DNA from: Lachnospiraceae bacterium
GTDB taxonomy: Bacteria; Bacillota; Clostridia; Lachnospirales; Lachnospiraceae
Length of the DNA stretch: 64,000 nucleotides
NCBI GenBank assembly: GCA_910575775.1
Contig: CAJTEY010000018.1
Span: forward strand, 21,238-85,237
Direction: 5' to 3'
This document shows, in pieces, positions 26,715-35,235 of this stretch (its first letter is position 1; each line of letters opens with the position of its first letter). The position numbers and the translations under genes were made by a program. The notes beneath the pieces are model-generated. The model had not been told where the DNA came from. It made no database searches and saw nothing but the letters and a program-made list of their open reading frames with translations.

Positions 26715-27962
26715 TTACTCGGCCCTATGGCCTCCAATCTGGTGATTCCGCTCTCTGGTGGTGGCGCCTTCCTCCAGATTCATGCCTTTCAGGATGGCGT
26801 CCTTTCCGAATTTATTTTTAATGCTGATGACAGCCTGCTGTACCTTGCGGTTTTTCTCGAGTTCTTCGGCATCCACGAAGAAGTGGTACTGGTGGTATTC
26901 TTCCGGCATTACATGGTTGCATGTCAGATTGACGCGGTGGATCGGCCACTCGGGGTTCACGATTTTTTCATAGAGAGCTGTCACCGCAGGAATGAGAATG
27001 AGGTCTGAGCTGGTGTCCGTCTGTAAGTCGGCCGTGCCGTGGGCAGATGGCGCATTCATGCGGTTGGAGTAGCCGACGTGGAGTGTGACCAGATTCTTTT
27101 CCACCAGATCCAGACACAGAAGATCCATCATTTCCTTGACAATGAGAAGTCCTTTGTCAAAGGAATAGTCGCTGCCAAGCACCTGCCCGCTGGTAAGACA
27201 GCTGCTGCGAGGCCGGTAGTTTTTGATGTCGGAGATGGTGACAGGTTCTCGTCCCCAGGCGTGGTCGATCAGAAGTTCGGCGTCAATTCCGAAAAGCTTA
27301 TATAAGAGATCTTCGTCTGCGGCGGCCACATCCCCCATCGTGCGGATGCCGAAGGTATCAAGCCGTCTGGCGGTACCTGCGCCGATGCGCCAGAAATCCG
27401 TTAGGGGCTTGTGCGCCCAGAGTGTTTTGCGGTAGCTCTCCTCCGTCAGCTCACCAATGAAGTCATCGGCGTGTTTGGCGGTGATATCCAGCGCGATTTT
27501 GGACAGATACAGGTTGGAACCAACGCCGCAGGAGGCACGGATGCCGGTCTGCTCATAGATGTCCTGCATGATCTGAAAACCGAGCTGTCTGGCGGAGAGC
27601 CGGTAGAGCGCGAGATAATCCGTCACATCCATGAATGCCTCGTCGATGGAGTAGACGTGGATGTCCTCTTTGGATATATATTTCAGATAAACTTCATAGA
27701 TGTCGGCGGAGACATCCACATATTTCTGCATACGGGGCGGAGCCACGATATATTCCACTGATTTCGGAATCTCAAATATGCGGCAGCGGTTTTTAATGCC
27801 AAGCGCTTTCATGGCCGGGGTGATGGCAAGACAGATGGTTTTCTCCGTCCGGCTCGGGTCGGCTACGACCAGGTTGGTGGTCATGGGATCCAGGTTTCTT
27901 TCCACGCATTCCACTGAGGCGTAGAAAGATTTCAAGTCTATGCAGAGATAGGTGCGGCTCAT
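26715..27962 (-). CDS. Y-family DNA polymerase (UvrX/DinB-like)
   Basis: The 415-residue translesion polymerase starts MSRTYLCIDLKSFYASVE, giving the first catalytic aspartate and the steric Y-family motif. It has the second acidic pair in VYSIDEAFMDVTDYL, the thumb helix-hairpin-helix GAGTARRLDTFGIRTMGDV, and a C-terminal little-finger domain. Enzymes of this group bypass DNA lesions with low fidelity. A promoter with a LexA-type box lies 60-90 bp upstream. The YolD gene follows about 43 bp after its end. The alternative upstream ATG would add six residues. Confidence 0.93.
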   Translation of the reverse strand: MSRTYLCIDLKSFYASVECVERNLDPMTTNLVVADPSRTEKTICLAITPAMKALGIKNRCRIFEIPKSVEYIVAPPRMQKYVDVSADIYEVYLKYISKEDIHVYSIDEAFMDVTDYLALYRLSARQLGFQIMQDIYEQTGIRASCGVGSNLYLSKIALDITAKHADDFIGELTEESYRKTLWAHKPLTDFWRIGAGTARRLDTFGIRTMGDVAAADEDLLYKLFGIDAELLIDHAWGREPVTISDIKNYRPRSSCLTSGQVLGSDYSFDKGLLIVKEMMDLLCLDLVEKNLVTLHVGYSNRMNAPSAHGTADLQTDTSSDLILIPAVTALYEKIVNPEWPIHRVNLTCNHVMPEEYHQYHFFVDAEELEKNRKVQQAVISIKNKFGKDAILKGMNLEEGATTRERNHQIGGHRAE

Positions 27963-28022
27963 TTCTTGCTCCTTTTGCAATCGGTCATCGTATCCGTGTT
28001 TCGTTGCTTTTTATATAGTCAT

Positions 28023-28051
28023 AGCATATCACAAGAACATATGTTTGGCAA
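28023..28051 (-). promoter_or_regulatory. SOS promoter with LexA-type box for the polymerase operon
   Basis: On the minus strand TTGCCA (28046-28051), 17 bp, TATGCT (28023-28028). The word AGAACATATGTTTG at 28034-28047 matches the Gram-positive SOS box CGAAC-RNRY-GTTYG at 13 of 14 positions and lies in the promoter spacer, where a repressor would block polymerase. Confidence 0.8.
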
Positions 28052-28209
28052 GAGAAAATGCAGTGACAAAGTGCCGGAAGCGGTGCGGGAGGATGCCGGT
28101 TATTTTTATGCCGTCTGTATGATTTATTTTGGACAGGAAAAAGAAAAATAAGGACAAATTTGTAATTTAATGTTAGAATACCCTTATATGTATGAAGGGG
28201 TAAAGGAAA

Positions 28210-29481
28210 ATGAGCGTTATCAGCAGTAAGGATGTCAACGAGATCATCCGAAAAACTCTCGGCATCATCAACAATAAGATTATGCATCATGGGGAGATCA
28301 CGGGGTATATCTTATATAAGATGATGGAGTATGAAAATGCCTACACCGATCAGAATTACACGGAGCAGGAACTGGTGGATTACACCATGCTCGGCATTCT
28401 GCATGATATCGGTCTTTATAAGGAAGACAATGTCAAAAATGTGTCGGATTTTGAGACGAAAAATCTCTGGCCGCACTCGATCTACGGCTTTCTCTTTTTG
28501 AAGTATCTGTCACCCATAGGGGACAGGGCGGAGATCGTGCTTTATCATCATCTGGATTATAACCGCTACAGCATGATACAGAGCCGCTATCTGCATGTGA
28601 CGGAACTTTTGAATCTGGCGGACAAGATGGATACGGTTCTGCATTTGAAGGAGGAGAAACTGGAGCAGGATTATTTTTCAAAGTACCGCAATATCAAATT
28701 TTCGGGTGCGGCGATGGATCTGTTTCAGAAAGCGGAAAAGTGTTATGGGATAACGGATAATCTCGTGACCGGCAAATACCGTGAAGAACTGGATGTGCTT
28801 CTTGCGAAGAGAGCCTTTTCCGAGCAGTACAAAAAAGGCTTTCTGGAGATGCTTGTCTACACCATTGATTTTAGAAGCGAGCATACGGTGATCCATACGC
28901 TGGCGACGGTGAACTTTGCGGAACAGCTTGGCAGGCTTGCGAGAGTTTCAGGCAAGGATCTGCGTGACCTGCATTACGGCGCGCTTCTGCACGATCTCGG
29001 AAAGATTGCCATTCCCTTACATATTCTGGAGTCCACGGGTCGGCTGAGTGACGATGAGATGAAAGTGATGAAAGCCCATGTGCGGATCACGGAGATGATA
29101 CTGGAAGGCGTTGTGGATGATGCAGTGCTGCAGATCGCGGTCAGACATCACGAAAAACTGGACGGGACAGGCTATCACAGGGGGCTTTCGGCGGCGGATC
29201 TGACTCTGCCCCAGCAGATCATTGCGGTGGCGGACATTCTGAGTGCGCTTTACGGCAAACGCAGCTACAAGGAGGCTTTCAGCAAGGAGAAAATTCTCGA
29301 CATTATGAACTCTGATGCGGACAAAGGCAAGATAAACCGCAATGTTGTGACAACGCTCGAGAAGAGTTATGACAGCATTATCGAAGTGTTTGAGAAAGAA
29401 AAGGAAAACACCATCGGATTATACTTGAAAATCAAAGAGCAGTATGCGATAATGATTGAACGTTTCAAAAAGTTTGGCTAA
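28210..29481 (+). CDS. Tandem HD-domain phosphohydrolase (HD-GYP-like variant)
   Basis: The 423-residue protein has two HD domains. The first (about 15-170) has HHGEITGYIL, ILHDIGLY and YHHLDYNRY. The second (about 215-385) has SEHTVIHTLATV, LLHDLGKIAIP, KAHVRITEMIL and HHEKLDGTGYHRGL. In canonical HD-GYP cyclic-di-GMP phosphodiesterases the last motif reads HHERxDGxGYPxGL. Here the proline of GYP is histidine, while the metal-binding histidines and aspartates remain. It may hydrolyse c-di-GMP or another nucleotide. No receiver domain is attached. AGGGGTAAAGGAAA precedes the ATG. Confidence 0.87.
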   Translation: MSVISSKDVNEIIRKTLGIINNKIMHHGEITGYILYKMMEYENAYTDQNYTEQELVDYTMLGILHDIGLYKEDNVKNVSDFETKNLWPHSIYGFLFLKYLSPIGDRAEIVLYHHLDYNRYSMIQSRYLHVTELLNLADKMDTVLHLKEEKLEQDYFSKYRNIKFSGAAMDLFQKAEKCYGITDNLVTGKYREELDVLLAKRAFSEQYKKGFLEMLVYTIDFRSEHTVIHTLATVNFAEQLGRLARVSGKDLRDLHYGALLHDLGKIAIPLHILESTGRLSDDEMKVMKAHVRITEMILEGVVDDAVLQIAVRHHEKLDGTGYHRGLSAADLTLPQQIIAVADILSALYGKRSYKEAFSKEKILDIMNSDADKGKINRNVVTTLEKSYDSIIEVFEKEKENTIGLYLKIKEQYAIMIERFKKFG

Positions 29482-29513
29482 ATAGCAGAAAAGAAGAGGA
29501 GGCGCTATTCTAT

Positions 29514-30632
29514 ATGGAACAGGCAAAAGTATATTTTACATCCTTTAAGGCTACGGAGCATGAGAACTTATTACAGAAACTTCACCGGCTGATGAAGACG
29601 GCGGGCTTCGAGAACATTGATTTTGCAGACAAGTATACGGCGATCAAGATTCATTTCGGTGAGTACGGAAATCTGGCCTTTCTGCGCCCGAACTACGCAA
29701 GGGTGGTGGCGGACTATGTGAAGGAGCTTGGCGGCAAGCCCTATCTGACAGACTGCAATACCCTCTATGTAGGCAGCAGGAAAAATGCGCTGGATCATCT
29801 GGAAACAGCTTATGTGAATGGCTTCTCTCCTTATCAGACAGGATGCCATGTTATTATCGGAGATGGTCTGAAAGGAACCGACGAGACGCTGGTGCCCATC
29901 AATGGGGAGTATGTGAAGGAGGCGAAGATCGGACACGCGGTCATGGATGCGGATGTGTTTATTTCCCTGACACATTTCAAAGGGCATGAAATGGCAGGTT
30001 TCGGCGGTGCACTGAAAAACATCGGTATGGGCTGTGGTTCCAGGGCTGGCAAGATGGAGCAGCACTGCGACGGTAAGCCGGAGGTGGATCAGTCTCTCTG
30101 TGTGGGATGTGTCGCCTGCGACAGGATCTGTGCCCACGGCGCGCCTGTGATCGGGGATGGCAAGGCGCATATTGACCACGAAAAATGCGTGGGATGTGGA
30201 CGGTGCCTTGCGGTTTGTCCGAAGGATGCAATTTCTGCAAGTTTTGAGGATTCCATCGCCATGCTCAATTATAAGATGGCGGAGTATGCGTGGGCAGTCT
30301 GCAAAGATAAAGCGTGTTTCCATGTATCTCTGATCTGTGATGTGTCGCCCAACTGTGACTGTCATGCAGAAAACGACATTCCGATTATCCCCAATGTGGG
30401 AATGCTGGCATCTTTTGACCCGGTGGCGCTAGACCAGGCATGTGCTGACCTGTGCAATAAGATGACCCCGGTGGAGGAGAGCGTGCTCGGTGAAAATCTG
30501 CACAAGCATGGCAACGAGGAAGGGCATGACCATTTCTTTATGACCCACCCGGACACGGAATGGAAGTCCTGTATTGCCCATGCGGTGAAGATCGGGCTGG
30601 GGACTGACCAGTATGAGCTGGTGACGATCTAA
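29514..30632 (+). CDS. DUF362 protein with two [4Fe-4S] ferredoxin motifs
   Basis: The 372-residue protein has a DUF362 domain (about 1-180, FLRPNYARVVADYVKELGGKPYLTDCNT and LTHFKGHEMAGFGGALKNIGMGC). It is interrupted and followed by a ferredoxin segment with CVGCVACDRIC and CVGCGRCLAVCP, two CxxCxxCx3C clusters. The rest of DUF362 resumes with NVGMLASFDPVALDQACADL. Such proteins are probably redox-linked enzymes of anaerobes with unknown substrate. AAGAGGAGGCGC precedes the ATG. It follows the HD gene by 32 bp and ends at a strong hairpin. Confidence 0.88.
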   Translation: MEQAKVYFTSFKATEHENLLQKLHRLMKTAGFENIDFADKYTAIKIHFGEYGNLAFLRPNYARVVADYVKELGGKPYLTDCNTLYVGSRKNALDHLETAYVNGFSPYQTGCHVIIGDGLKGTDETLVPINGEYVKEAKIGHAVMDADVFISLTHFKGHEMAGFGGALKNIGMGCGSRAGKMEQHCDGKPEVDQSLCVGCVACDRICAHGAPVIGDGKAHIDHEKCVGCGRCLAVCPKDAISASFEDSIAMLNYKMAEYAWAVCKDKACFHVSLICDVSPNCDCHAENDIPIIPNVGMLASFDPVALDQACADLCNKMTPVEESVLGENLHKHGNEEGHDHFFMTHPDTEWKSCIAHAVKIGLGTDQYELVTI

Positions 30633-30677
30633 AGAGAGGGAAGCAGGAAAACAAAAAGATAGAGCATAAGAGATAGA

Positions 30678-30735
30678 GAAAACGGCCTCCGGCAGTCAGC
30701 TTACCCCGTGAATGTCTGGAGGCCGTTTTCCTTTT
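30678..30735. terminator. Bidirectional terminator
   Basis: Perfect 13-bp arms GAAAACGGCCTCC (30678-30690) and GGAGGCCGTTTTC (30718-30730) are flanked by T-rich and A-rich sides. It separates the DUF362 gene from the convergent rubredoxin-glutamate synthase gene. Confidence 0.85.
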
Positions 30736-30820
30736 TGTATTTTGCGTATCTGAGTACGCGATTGTCTGCTGCATCTGATAAAGCGAATGATTTCCGCTTT
30801 GGAGGATCAGCCTGTGCGGA

Positions 30821-32245
30821 TTACCGTGCTTTGCCTGCGTGGGGAATATCGGTATGCTCTGAAATTTCCCGGCTGATCGTACACAGGTCGTCCACGGATA
30901 GGCCGTGAATGTCTGGATTGCCGGTGATGCGGGCAAACGTCTTCAGCTCCTCAGCGGAACATCTCAGATAATTTTCCACCCGCTTTGCGGCGGCGTCAAT
31001 ATGCAGTCTTTCCCGCAGCTTTTCGTCCTGTGTCGCAACGCCCACCGGGCACATGCCGCTGCCGCATATACGATACTGCTGGCAGGCAGCAGCGACCATA
31101 GCGGCGGATGCCACGGCGACAGCGTCCGCACCCAGGGCGATCGCTTTGGCAAAATCAGAGGACACGCGTAAGCCCCCGGTGATGACCAGATCAATGTCCG
31201 AGCCGACGGCGTCAAGGTATTTCCTTGCCCGGCAGAGGGCGTAGACGGTCGGCACACTGGTGGAGTCCCGGATGATGGCGGGGGAAGCCCCGGTTGCGCC
31301 GCCACGGCCGTCTATGGTGATGAAATCGGGTTCGGCATAGACACAAAATTCCAGATCTCTCTCGATCCGCCCGGCAGCGATCTTGATGCCGATGGGTCTT
31401 CCTTCACTTCGGGTGCGCAGTTCTTCCACCAGTTTTTTCAAATCATCTGCACTGTCTATACCGGGGAATTTAGAAGGGCTGATGACGTCTTCCCCAAGCG
31501 GCTTGTTTCTGATTTTTGCAATTTCCGGGGTTACCTTACCGCCGGGCAGATGGCCGCCCATACCCGGTTTTGTACCCTGACCGATTTTGATTTCAATGGC
31601 GTCGGATGTTCTTAAGTTTTCATCGGTAACGCTGTACTGGTTCGGGACATATTCAAATATGTATTTGCAGGCCGCAGCCTTTTCTTCCGGGAGAATGCCT
31701 CCTTCCCCGCTGCACATTGCCGTTTCCACGGCAGCGCTGCCTCTTGCCATCGCGATTTTTGTCTCCCGGGAAAGGGCGCCGAAGGACATATGGGAGATGT
31801 AGACCGGCATGGAAAGGGTCATCGGTTTTTTTGCGTGTTTGCCGATCACAGTCTGCAGAGATACCTCGTCATGCTCATTTAAGGGCATCGGGTTTAACTG
31901 TGCGCCCAGAATCAGGACATCGTCCCAGCCCGGCATTTTCATCTGCGTGCCCATAGCCTCTATCGCAGATTTTCCGGTGACAGCCATCTCGTGAATCTCT
32001 TTCATATAGCGGTAGCTGCCGTCTGTTTTTCTGGTTTCCTTCGGATAACTTAAATCCAGGTCTCCGGCGTTTTTATAAGTTTCCCCATTTTTCGGTCCCG
32101 CGCAGGCTGCGGGCGTTTCGGATTCCAGCGCGTTGAATTTCTCCGGCGGCTGTTTGCAGATGGGACATTCCTTCAGCTCTGAAAAGGGTTTTCCTTCCTT
32201 TTCCTCATTGTATTCATACCCACAGATGCTGCATTTGTAGATCAT
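30821..32245 (-). CDS. Rubredoxin-fused FMN-binding glutamate synthase-like protein
   Basis: The 474-residue protein begins with a rubredoxin-like domain with CxxC at 5-8 and CxxC at 27-30. From about residue 80 it is homologous to the FMN-binding, TIM-barrel synthase domain of GltB. Characteristic parts are SMPVYISHMSFGALSRE, GEGGILPEE, KIGQGTKPGMGGHLPG, ITIDGRGGATGASP and CPVGVATQD. It lacks the glutaminase domain, so it is not a full glutamate synthase; an oxidoreductase with iron-sulfur electron delivery is inferred. AAAGGAGGAAATTGC precedes the ATG. A PerR-like box lies in its promoter. Confidence 0.9.
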   Translation of the reverse strand: MIYKCSICGYEYNEEKEGKPFSELKECPICKQPPEKFNALESETPAACAGPKNGETYKNAGDLDLSYPKETRKTDGSYRYMKEIHEMAVTGKSAIEAMGTQMKMPGWDDVLILGAQLNPMPLNEHDEVSLQTVIGKHAKKPMTLSMPVYISHMSFGALSRETKIAMARGSAAVETAMCSGEGGILPEEKAAACKYIFEYVPNQYSVTDENLRTSDAIEIKIGQGTKPGMGGHLPGGKVTPEIAKIRNKPLGEDVISPSKFPGIDSADDLKKLVEELRTRSEGRPIGIKIAAGRIERDLEFCVYAEPDFITIDGRGGATGASPAIIRDSTSVPTVYALCRARKYLDAVGSDIDLVITGGLRVSSDFAKAIALGADAVAVASAAMVAAACQQYRICGSGMCPVGVATQDEKLRERLHIDAAAKRVENYLRCSAEELKTFARITGNPDIHGLSVDDLCTISREISEHTDIPHAGKAR

Positions 32246-32297
32246 TGCAATTTCCTCCTTTGTAGTTTTTGTATTTTGGCAGGGATAACATACTAAA

Positions 32298-32342
32298 AAT
32301 TAGAATTATTCTAATTATAATATAGATTTCGATATTTGTCGA
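32298..32342 (-). promoter_or_regulatory. Promoter with PerR/Fur-type palindrome
   Basis: On the minus strand TCGACA (32337-32342), 17 bp, TATAAT (32314-32319). The 19-bp palindrome AATTAGAATTATTCTAATT at 32298-32316 contains TTAGAATTATTCTAA, a 7-1-7 repeat very close to the PerR consensus TTATAATTATTATAA, and overlaps the -10 and start site. Confidence 0.78.
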
Positions 32343-32365
32343 GGGAAAGACTTGATGTGTCAGAG

Positions 32366-32402
32366 AGGAAAAAGAATGCCGGCACTATCGTGTCGGCATT
32401 CT
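32366..32402 (-). terminator. Terminator embracing the DUF2461 stop codon
   Basis: AGAATGCC and GGCATTCT arms (32373-32380, 32395-32402) are followed on the minus strand by TTTTTCC. The DUF2461 stop codon lies in the loop, so the 3' arm is outside and the 5' arm inside the coding sequence. Confidence 0.82.
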
Positions 32403-33068
32403 GAAATCCGCGAGAGCGCGGTTCAAATAATCATTGAAAGGTTTCATCGCTTCAAAAATCTCTACCATTTTCGGCAGGAATGTCCCGATATCCGATAGAT
32501 CCTGATCCTTGACCGGGTATTCGAGATACCAGCTCTTATATTTCAGGTATTCGGCCTGCGGATGATCCTTGTCATACCCGGCCGGCACCTTTTTGAGAGC
32601 CGTCCCCTGTACCGTAAAATATTTGGTAAAGGTGTCTGCATGAATGATCTGTTCCCATTCGTCCGGATGCTTCACGATATAGTCCCGCACCATGACGGTG
32701 GCCTCCTTGAACATATCGGCAAACAGTCCGCCGCCCAGAAAGGATTCATCGCCGGGCTTTATCATCAGATAATATCCAACCGGGACAGGGAGCTTTCCCA
32801 TCGCGCCGATGTGGGCGCGGAAGGCGGGATTGTAGGGTGACTTGTCGTGACTGAACCGGGTATCCCGCACCAGCTTAAAGGTAAGATCCCTGGGCACATT
32901 CTGGAGGATACTGCTGTCTGTCTTTCCGATAGCCAGAATCAGTTCCTGCACCAGCTCTTCAAACTGCGCGTTTGCGTCTTTGTATTCTGTCTTATGCTGA
33001 TGATACCATTCCCGGTTGTTGTTTTCCTTTAATTCGGATAAGTATTTGAAGATCAGTTCTGTGTTCAT
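32385..33068 (-). CDS. DUF2461 family protein
   Basis: The 227-residue protein matches the DUF2461 family of unknown function. The signature KENNNREWYHQHKTEYKDA, RFSHDKSPYNPAFRAHIG and GGGLFADMFKEATVMVRDYI motifs are clear. The ATG at 33068 follows GGGAGGAAATA and gives the usual N-terminus; longer starts would add 37 unrelated residues. No membrane segment or signal is present. It lies about 117 bp downstream of the sigma-factor gene on the same strand and could be in the same transcript. Confidence 0.88.
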   Translation of the reverse strand: MNTELIFKYLSELKENNNREWYHQHKTEYKDANAQFEELVQELILAIGKTDSSILQNVPRDLTFKLVRDTRFSHDKSPYNPAFRAHIGAMGKLPVPVGYYLMIKPGDESFLGGGLFADMFKEATVMVRDYIVKHPDEWEQIIHADTFTKYFTVQGTALKKVPAGYDKDHPQAEYLKYKSWYLEYPVKDQDLSDIGTFLPKMVEIFEAMKPFNDYLNRALADFRMPTR

Positions 33069-33185
33069 TATTTCCTCCCATTCCTTCCGGGCACAGATAA
33101 AATGCGAAAGGTGCTTTCTCACATAGCAATGTGAACTTTCATGCGTCTTCTGTGCCAGAACTTTTTTCATGTGCGTCATTTCAAG

Positions 33186-34034
33186 TTATGTGTTTTTTAC
33201 GACCGATAGAGAAGTTGAGTTCAGAAAATTTCTCATAAACTGTCTGGTCTGTTCCGGGGTCGCATAGAGTCTGGCAAAGGAGAAATTCTGGGCCAGATCG
33301 TCGATCTCTTCCATAGCCTCCTTCACGTCGAGCATGGTCTGCCTTTCGATCTCATCTGCGGCAGTAAAGTCCTGATGGGCCGGATGAATCCTGTGGTTTT
33401 GAATGGCATAGTTGATTCGGTCTGCGCACCGGCATGTCCCGTTTCCGTATTCGCCGCAGTATTCGCTTAAGAAATCGGCCATTTTTTTGCGGACACGGGA
33501 GAGACGCTGGCGGTATGCTTCCGGCGATATTCCTAAAATTTCTCCGGCTATGCGGCTGTCTGTCTGAAACATGGTTCCAAGTACGAAAATGCAGCGGCTT
33601 TCCGCATCAAGGCACTGCAGCATCACATTGGTGCAGGACAGTTTCAGTTCCTCTTCCAGAAGCGCTTTTTCCACATTCTGCGTCAGATCAGGCACGTCGT
33701 GGATGTTTCCGTTTTTGATATCCTCGCCGTAAAATTCAAAGCTCAGAGGATGTTTGGCAAACATATGCTTTTGGTAGTTTTTCAGATGGTTCACCGCAAT
33801 GCGGAACACCCACGTTGAAAAGGCGCTCTCCTTGCTGAAAGAGGACAAGTGGGTGATGACCTTTAACAGGATATCCTGCGCTGCGTCCTCCGCGTCGGGA
33901 AAGGTGCCGAGCATGCGCAGGGAAAGGTTAAAGACCAGATCCTGCACATTTAGGATAACAGCCTCCAGCGCTTCCCGGTCTCCGGCGGTCGCCTTGTCGA
34001 CCAAGGCAAATAATTCTTCTGTATTTTTGTCCAT
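33186..34034 (-). CDS. ECF-like sigma-70 family factor with C-terminal extension
   Basis: The 282-residue protein has sigma region 2 (about 25-95, DAEDAAQDILLKVITHLSSF and TWVFRIAVNHLKNY) and region 4 (about 125-185, IAGEILGISPEAYRQRLSRVRKKM). After region 4 an extension of about 95 residues begins with a cysteine cluster (CGEYGNGTCRCADRI) and a helical tail. Such tails occur in some large ECF groups and may sense a ligand or replace an anti-sigma factor. AGGAGGTAACTTTT precedes the ATG. No anti-sigma gene is adjacent. An XRE-type membrane regulator lies upstream on the same strand. Confidence 0.87.
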   Translation of the reverse strand: MDKNTEELFALVDKATAGDREALEAVILNVQDLVFNLSLRMLGTFPDAEDAAQDILLKVITHLSSFSKESAFSTWVFRIAVNHLKNYQKHMFAKHPLSFEFYGEDIKNGNIHDVPDLTQNVEKALLEEELKLSCTNVMLQCLDAESRCIFVLGTMFQTDSRIAGEILGISPEAYRQRLSRVRKKMADFLSEYCGEYGNGTCRCADRINYAIQNHRIHPAHQDFTAADEIERQTMLDVKEAMEEIDDLAQNFSFARLYATPEQTRQFMRNFLNSTSLSVVKNT

Positions 34035-34095
34035 AAAAGTTACCTCCTATATAATTAGACAACGCCGCGTGACTTTTGTGACATAAAAATTTAAA

Positions 34096-34926
34096 TTATT
34101 TCCGGCAGTGCAGAAGTCCTTTTTTCTTTGCGTAACCACACATAAAACAGGAAAACGCAAGGATCAGCAGAACAAAGACAGCCAGCATATCCCACACATC
34201 GAACAAGGGCTCGGAAATCATTGTTGCAAGAATGGCGTTTATGATAAACACGAGCGGAACGGCTGACAAAAAAATGATTCCAAGCGCGGTCAATTTTCTG
34301 GAGTTTCCCATGCGCATACAAATGACAGCAACGATCCACACAAACAGAATGGAAACGAAAGCAACCACCTTCCCGATAGAAAAGACGGCCGGCGCCTTGG
34401 TGAGACGGCTTAACACAAACAGATAGGGGATGGTGAAGGCGCTCAATGAAACGAGACTTGTAAGGATGCCGCGTTTCCCAAAGATAATAACAGGGAACGA
34501 TACCGCCCACGCGTAGAGGATGGAACTGACTGGAATCAGAGACCATGTCAGGGCACCGGATATGGCGATGTTGCAGACCAGACAGACCATCATGCCGATC
34601 AAAAGAGCCATAGAATAGAGGATGGCAATGATCCCGTTTCTGGTCAGATTATTTTCGTCCTTTCTTTTCAGTGCAATCAGATTCTCGTCCGCTGTTTTTT
34701 CATAGTTTTCCATTGTAATGACCTCCCCGCTTAACAGTTCATTTACCGTGATCCCCAGTATTTCGCAAAGCTCTAACATGATTGATGAGTCGGGCATACT
34801 TTTTCCTGTCTCCCATTTGGAGACGGCCCGGTCTGTAATTCCAAGTTTTTCGGCGAGCTGCATCTGCGTCAGTTTTTTCTCCTTGCGGCATTGGGCGATG
34901 AAGCTCCCGATCTTTGTCTGATCCAT
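34096..34926 (-). CDS. XRE regulator fused to a membrane domain
   Basis: The 276-residue protein has an HTH_XRE domain (about 5-62, RKEKKLTQMQLAEKLGITDRAVSKWETGKSMPDSS) and six hydrophobic helices from about residue 98 to 268. The architecture, a DNA-binding domain on a membrane anchor, is common in Clostridia and suggests a regulator that senses membrane or ion conditions. CAAGGAGGAACCAGC precedes the ATG. It ends 61 bp before the sigma factor start, with the same orientation. The target is unknown. Confidence 0.85.
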   Translation of the reverse strand: MDQTKIGSFIAQCRKEKKLTQMQLAEKLGITDRAVSKWETGKSMPDSSIMLELCEILGITVNELLSGEVITMENYEKTADENLIALKRKDENNLTRNGIIAILYSMALLIGMMVCLVCNIAISGALTWSLIPVSSILYAWAVSFPVIIFGKRGILTSLVSLSAFTIPYLFVLSRLTKAPAVFSIGKVVAFVSILFVWIVAVICMRMGNSRKLTALGIIFLSAVPLVFIINAILATMISEPLFDVWDMLAVFVLLILAFSCFMCGYAKKKGLLHCRK

Positions 34927-35235
34927 GCTGGTTCCTCCTTGTGCTTTGTTATGTCTGCATCATACACCGAAAGGCATTCTTTGTACACAAACCGTTGGTT
35001 GAGTCGGGGAGAATGTGCTGTCATGCGGCGTATTTATCACATCCTATGGTCTGATGGGATATCGGGTTCTCGGTACTTGACATATTAGCACAAGGCTGCG
35101 AAATTTTCCATCCATGACGAAAAAAGGATGATTGATGACGAAAAGACTTTAGAAATCAGATAGGTGCACCGAAATAAAAAGCAACAGAGAAAAATGAAGC
35201 GCATTTATATTTTAATAGAAAGGCAGGCGGCGTTT
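34927..35235. other. Intergenic region between divergent genes
   Basis: This stretch of about 309 bp separates the XRE regulator from the acidic protein gene. It contains the near-repeat ATGACGAAAA twice at about 35114 and 35138 and an AT-rich tract before 35236. No RNA gene, strong promoter or conserved peptide is visible to me. Confidence 0.5.
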
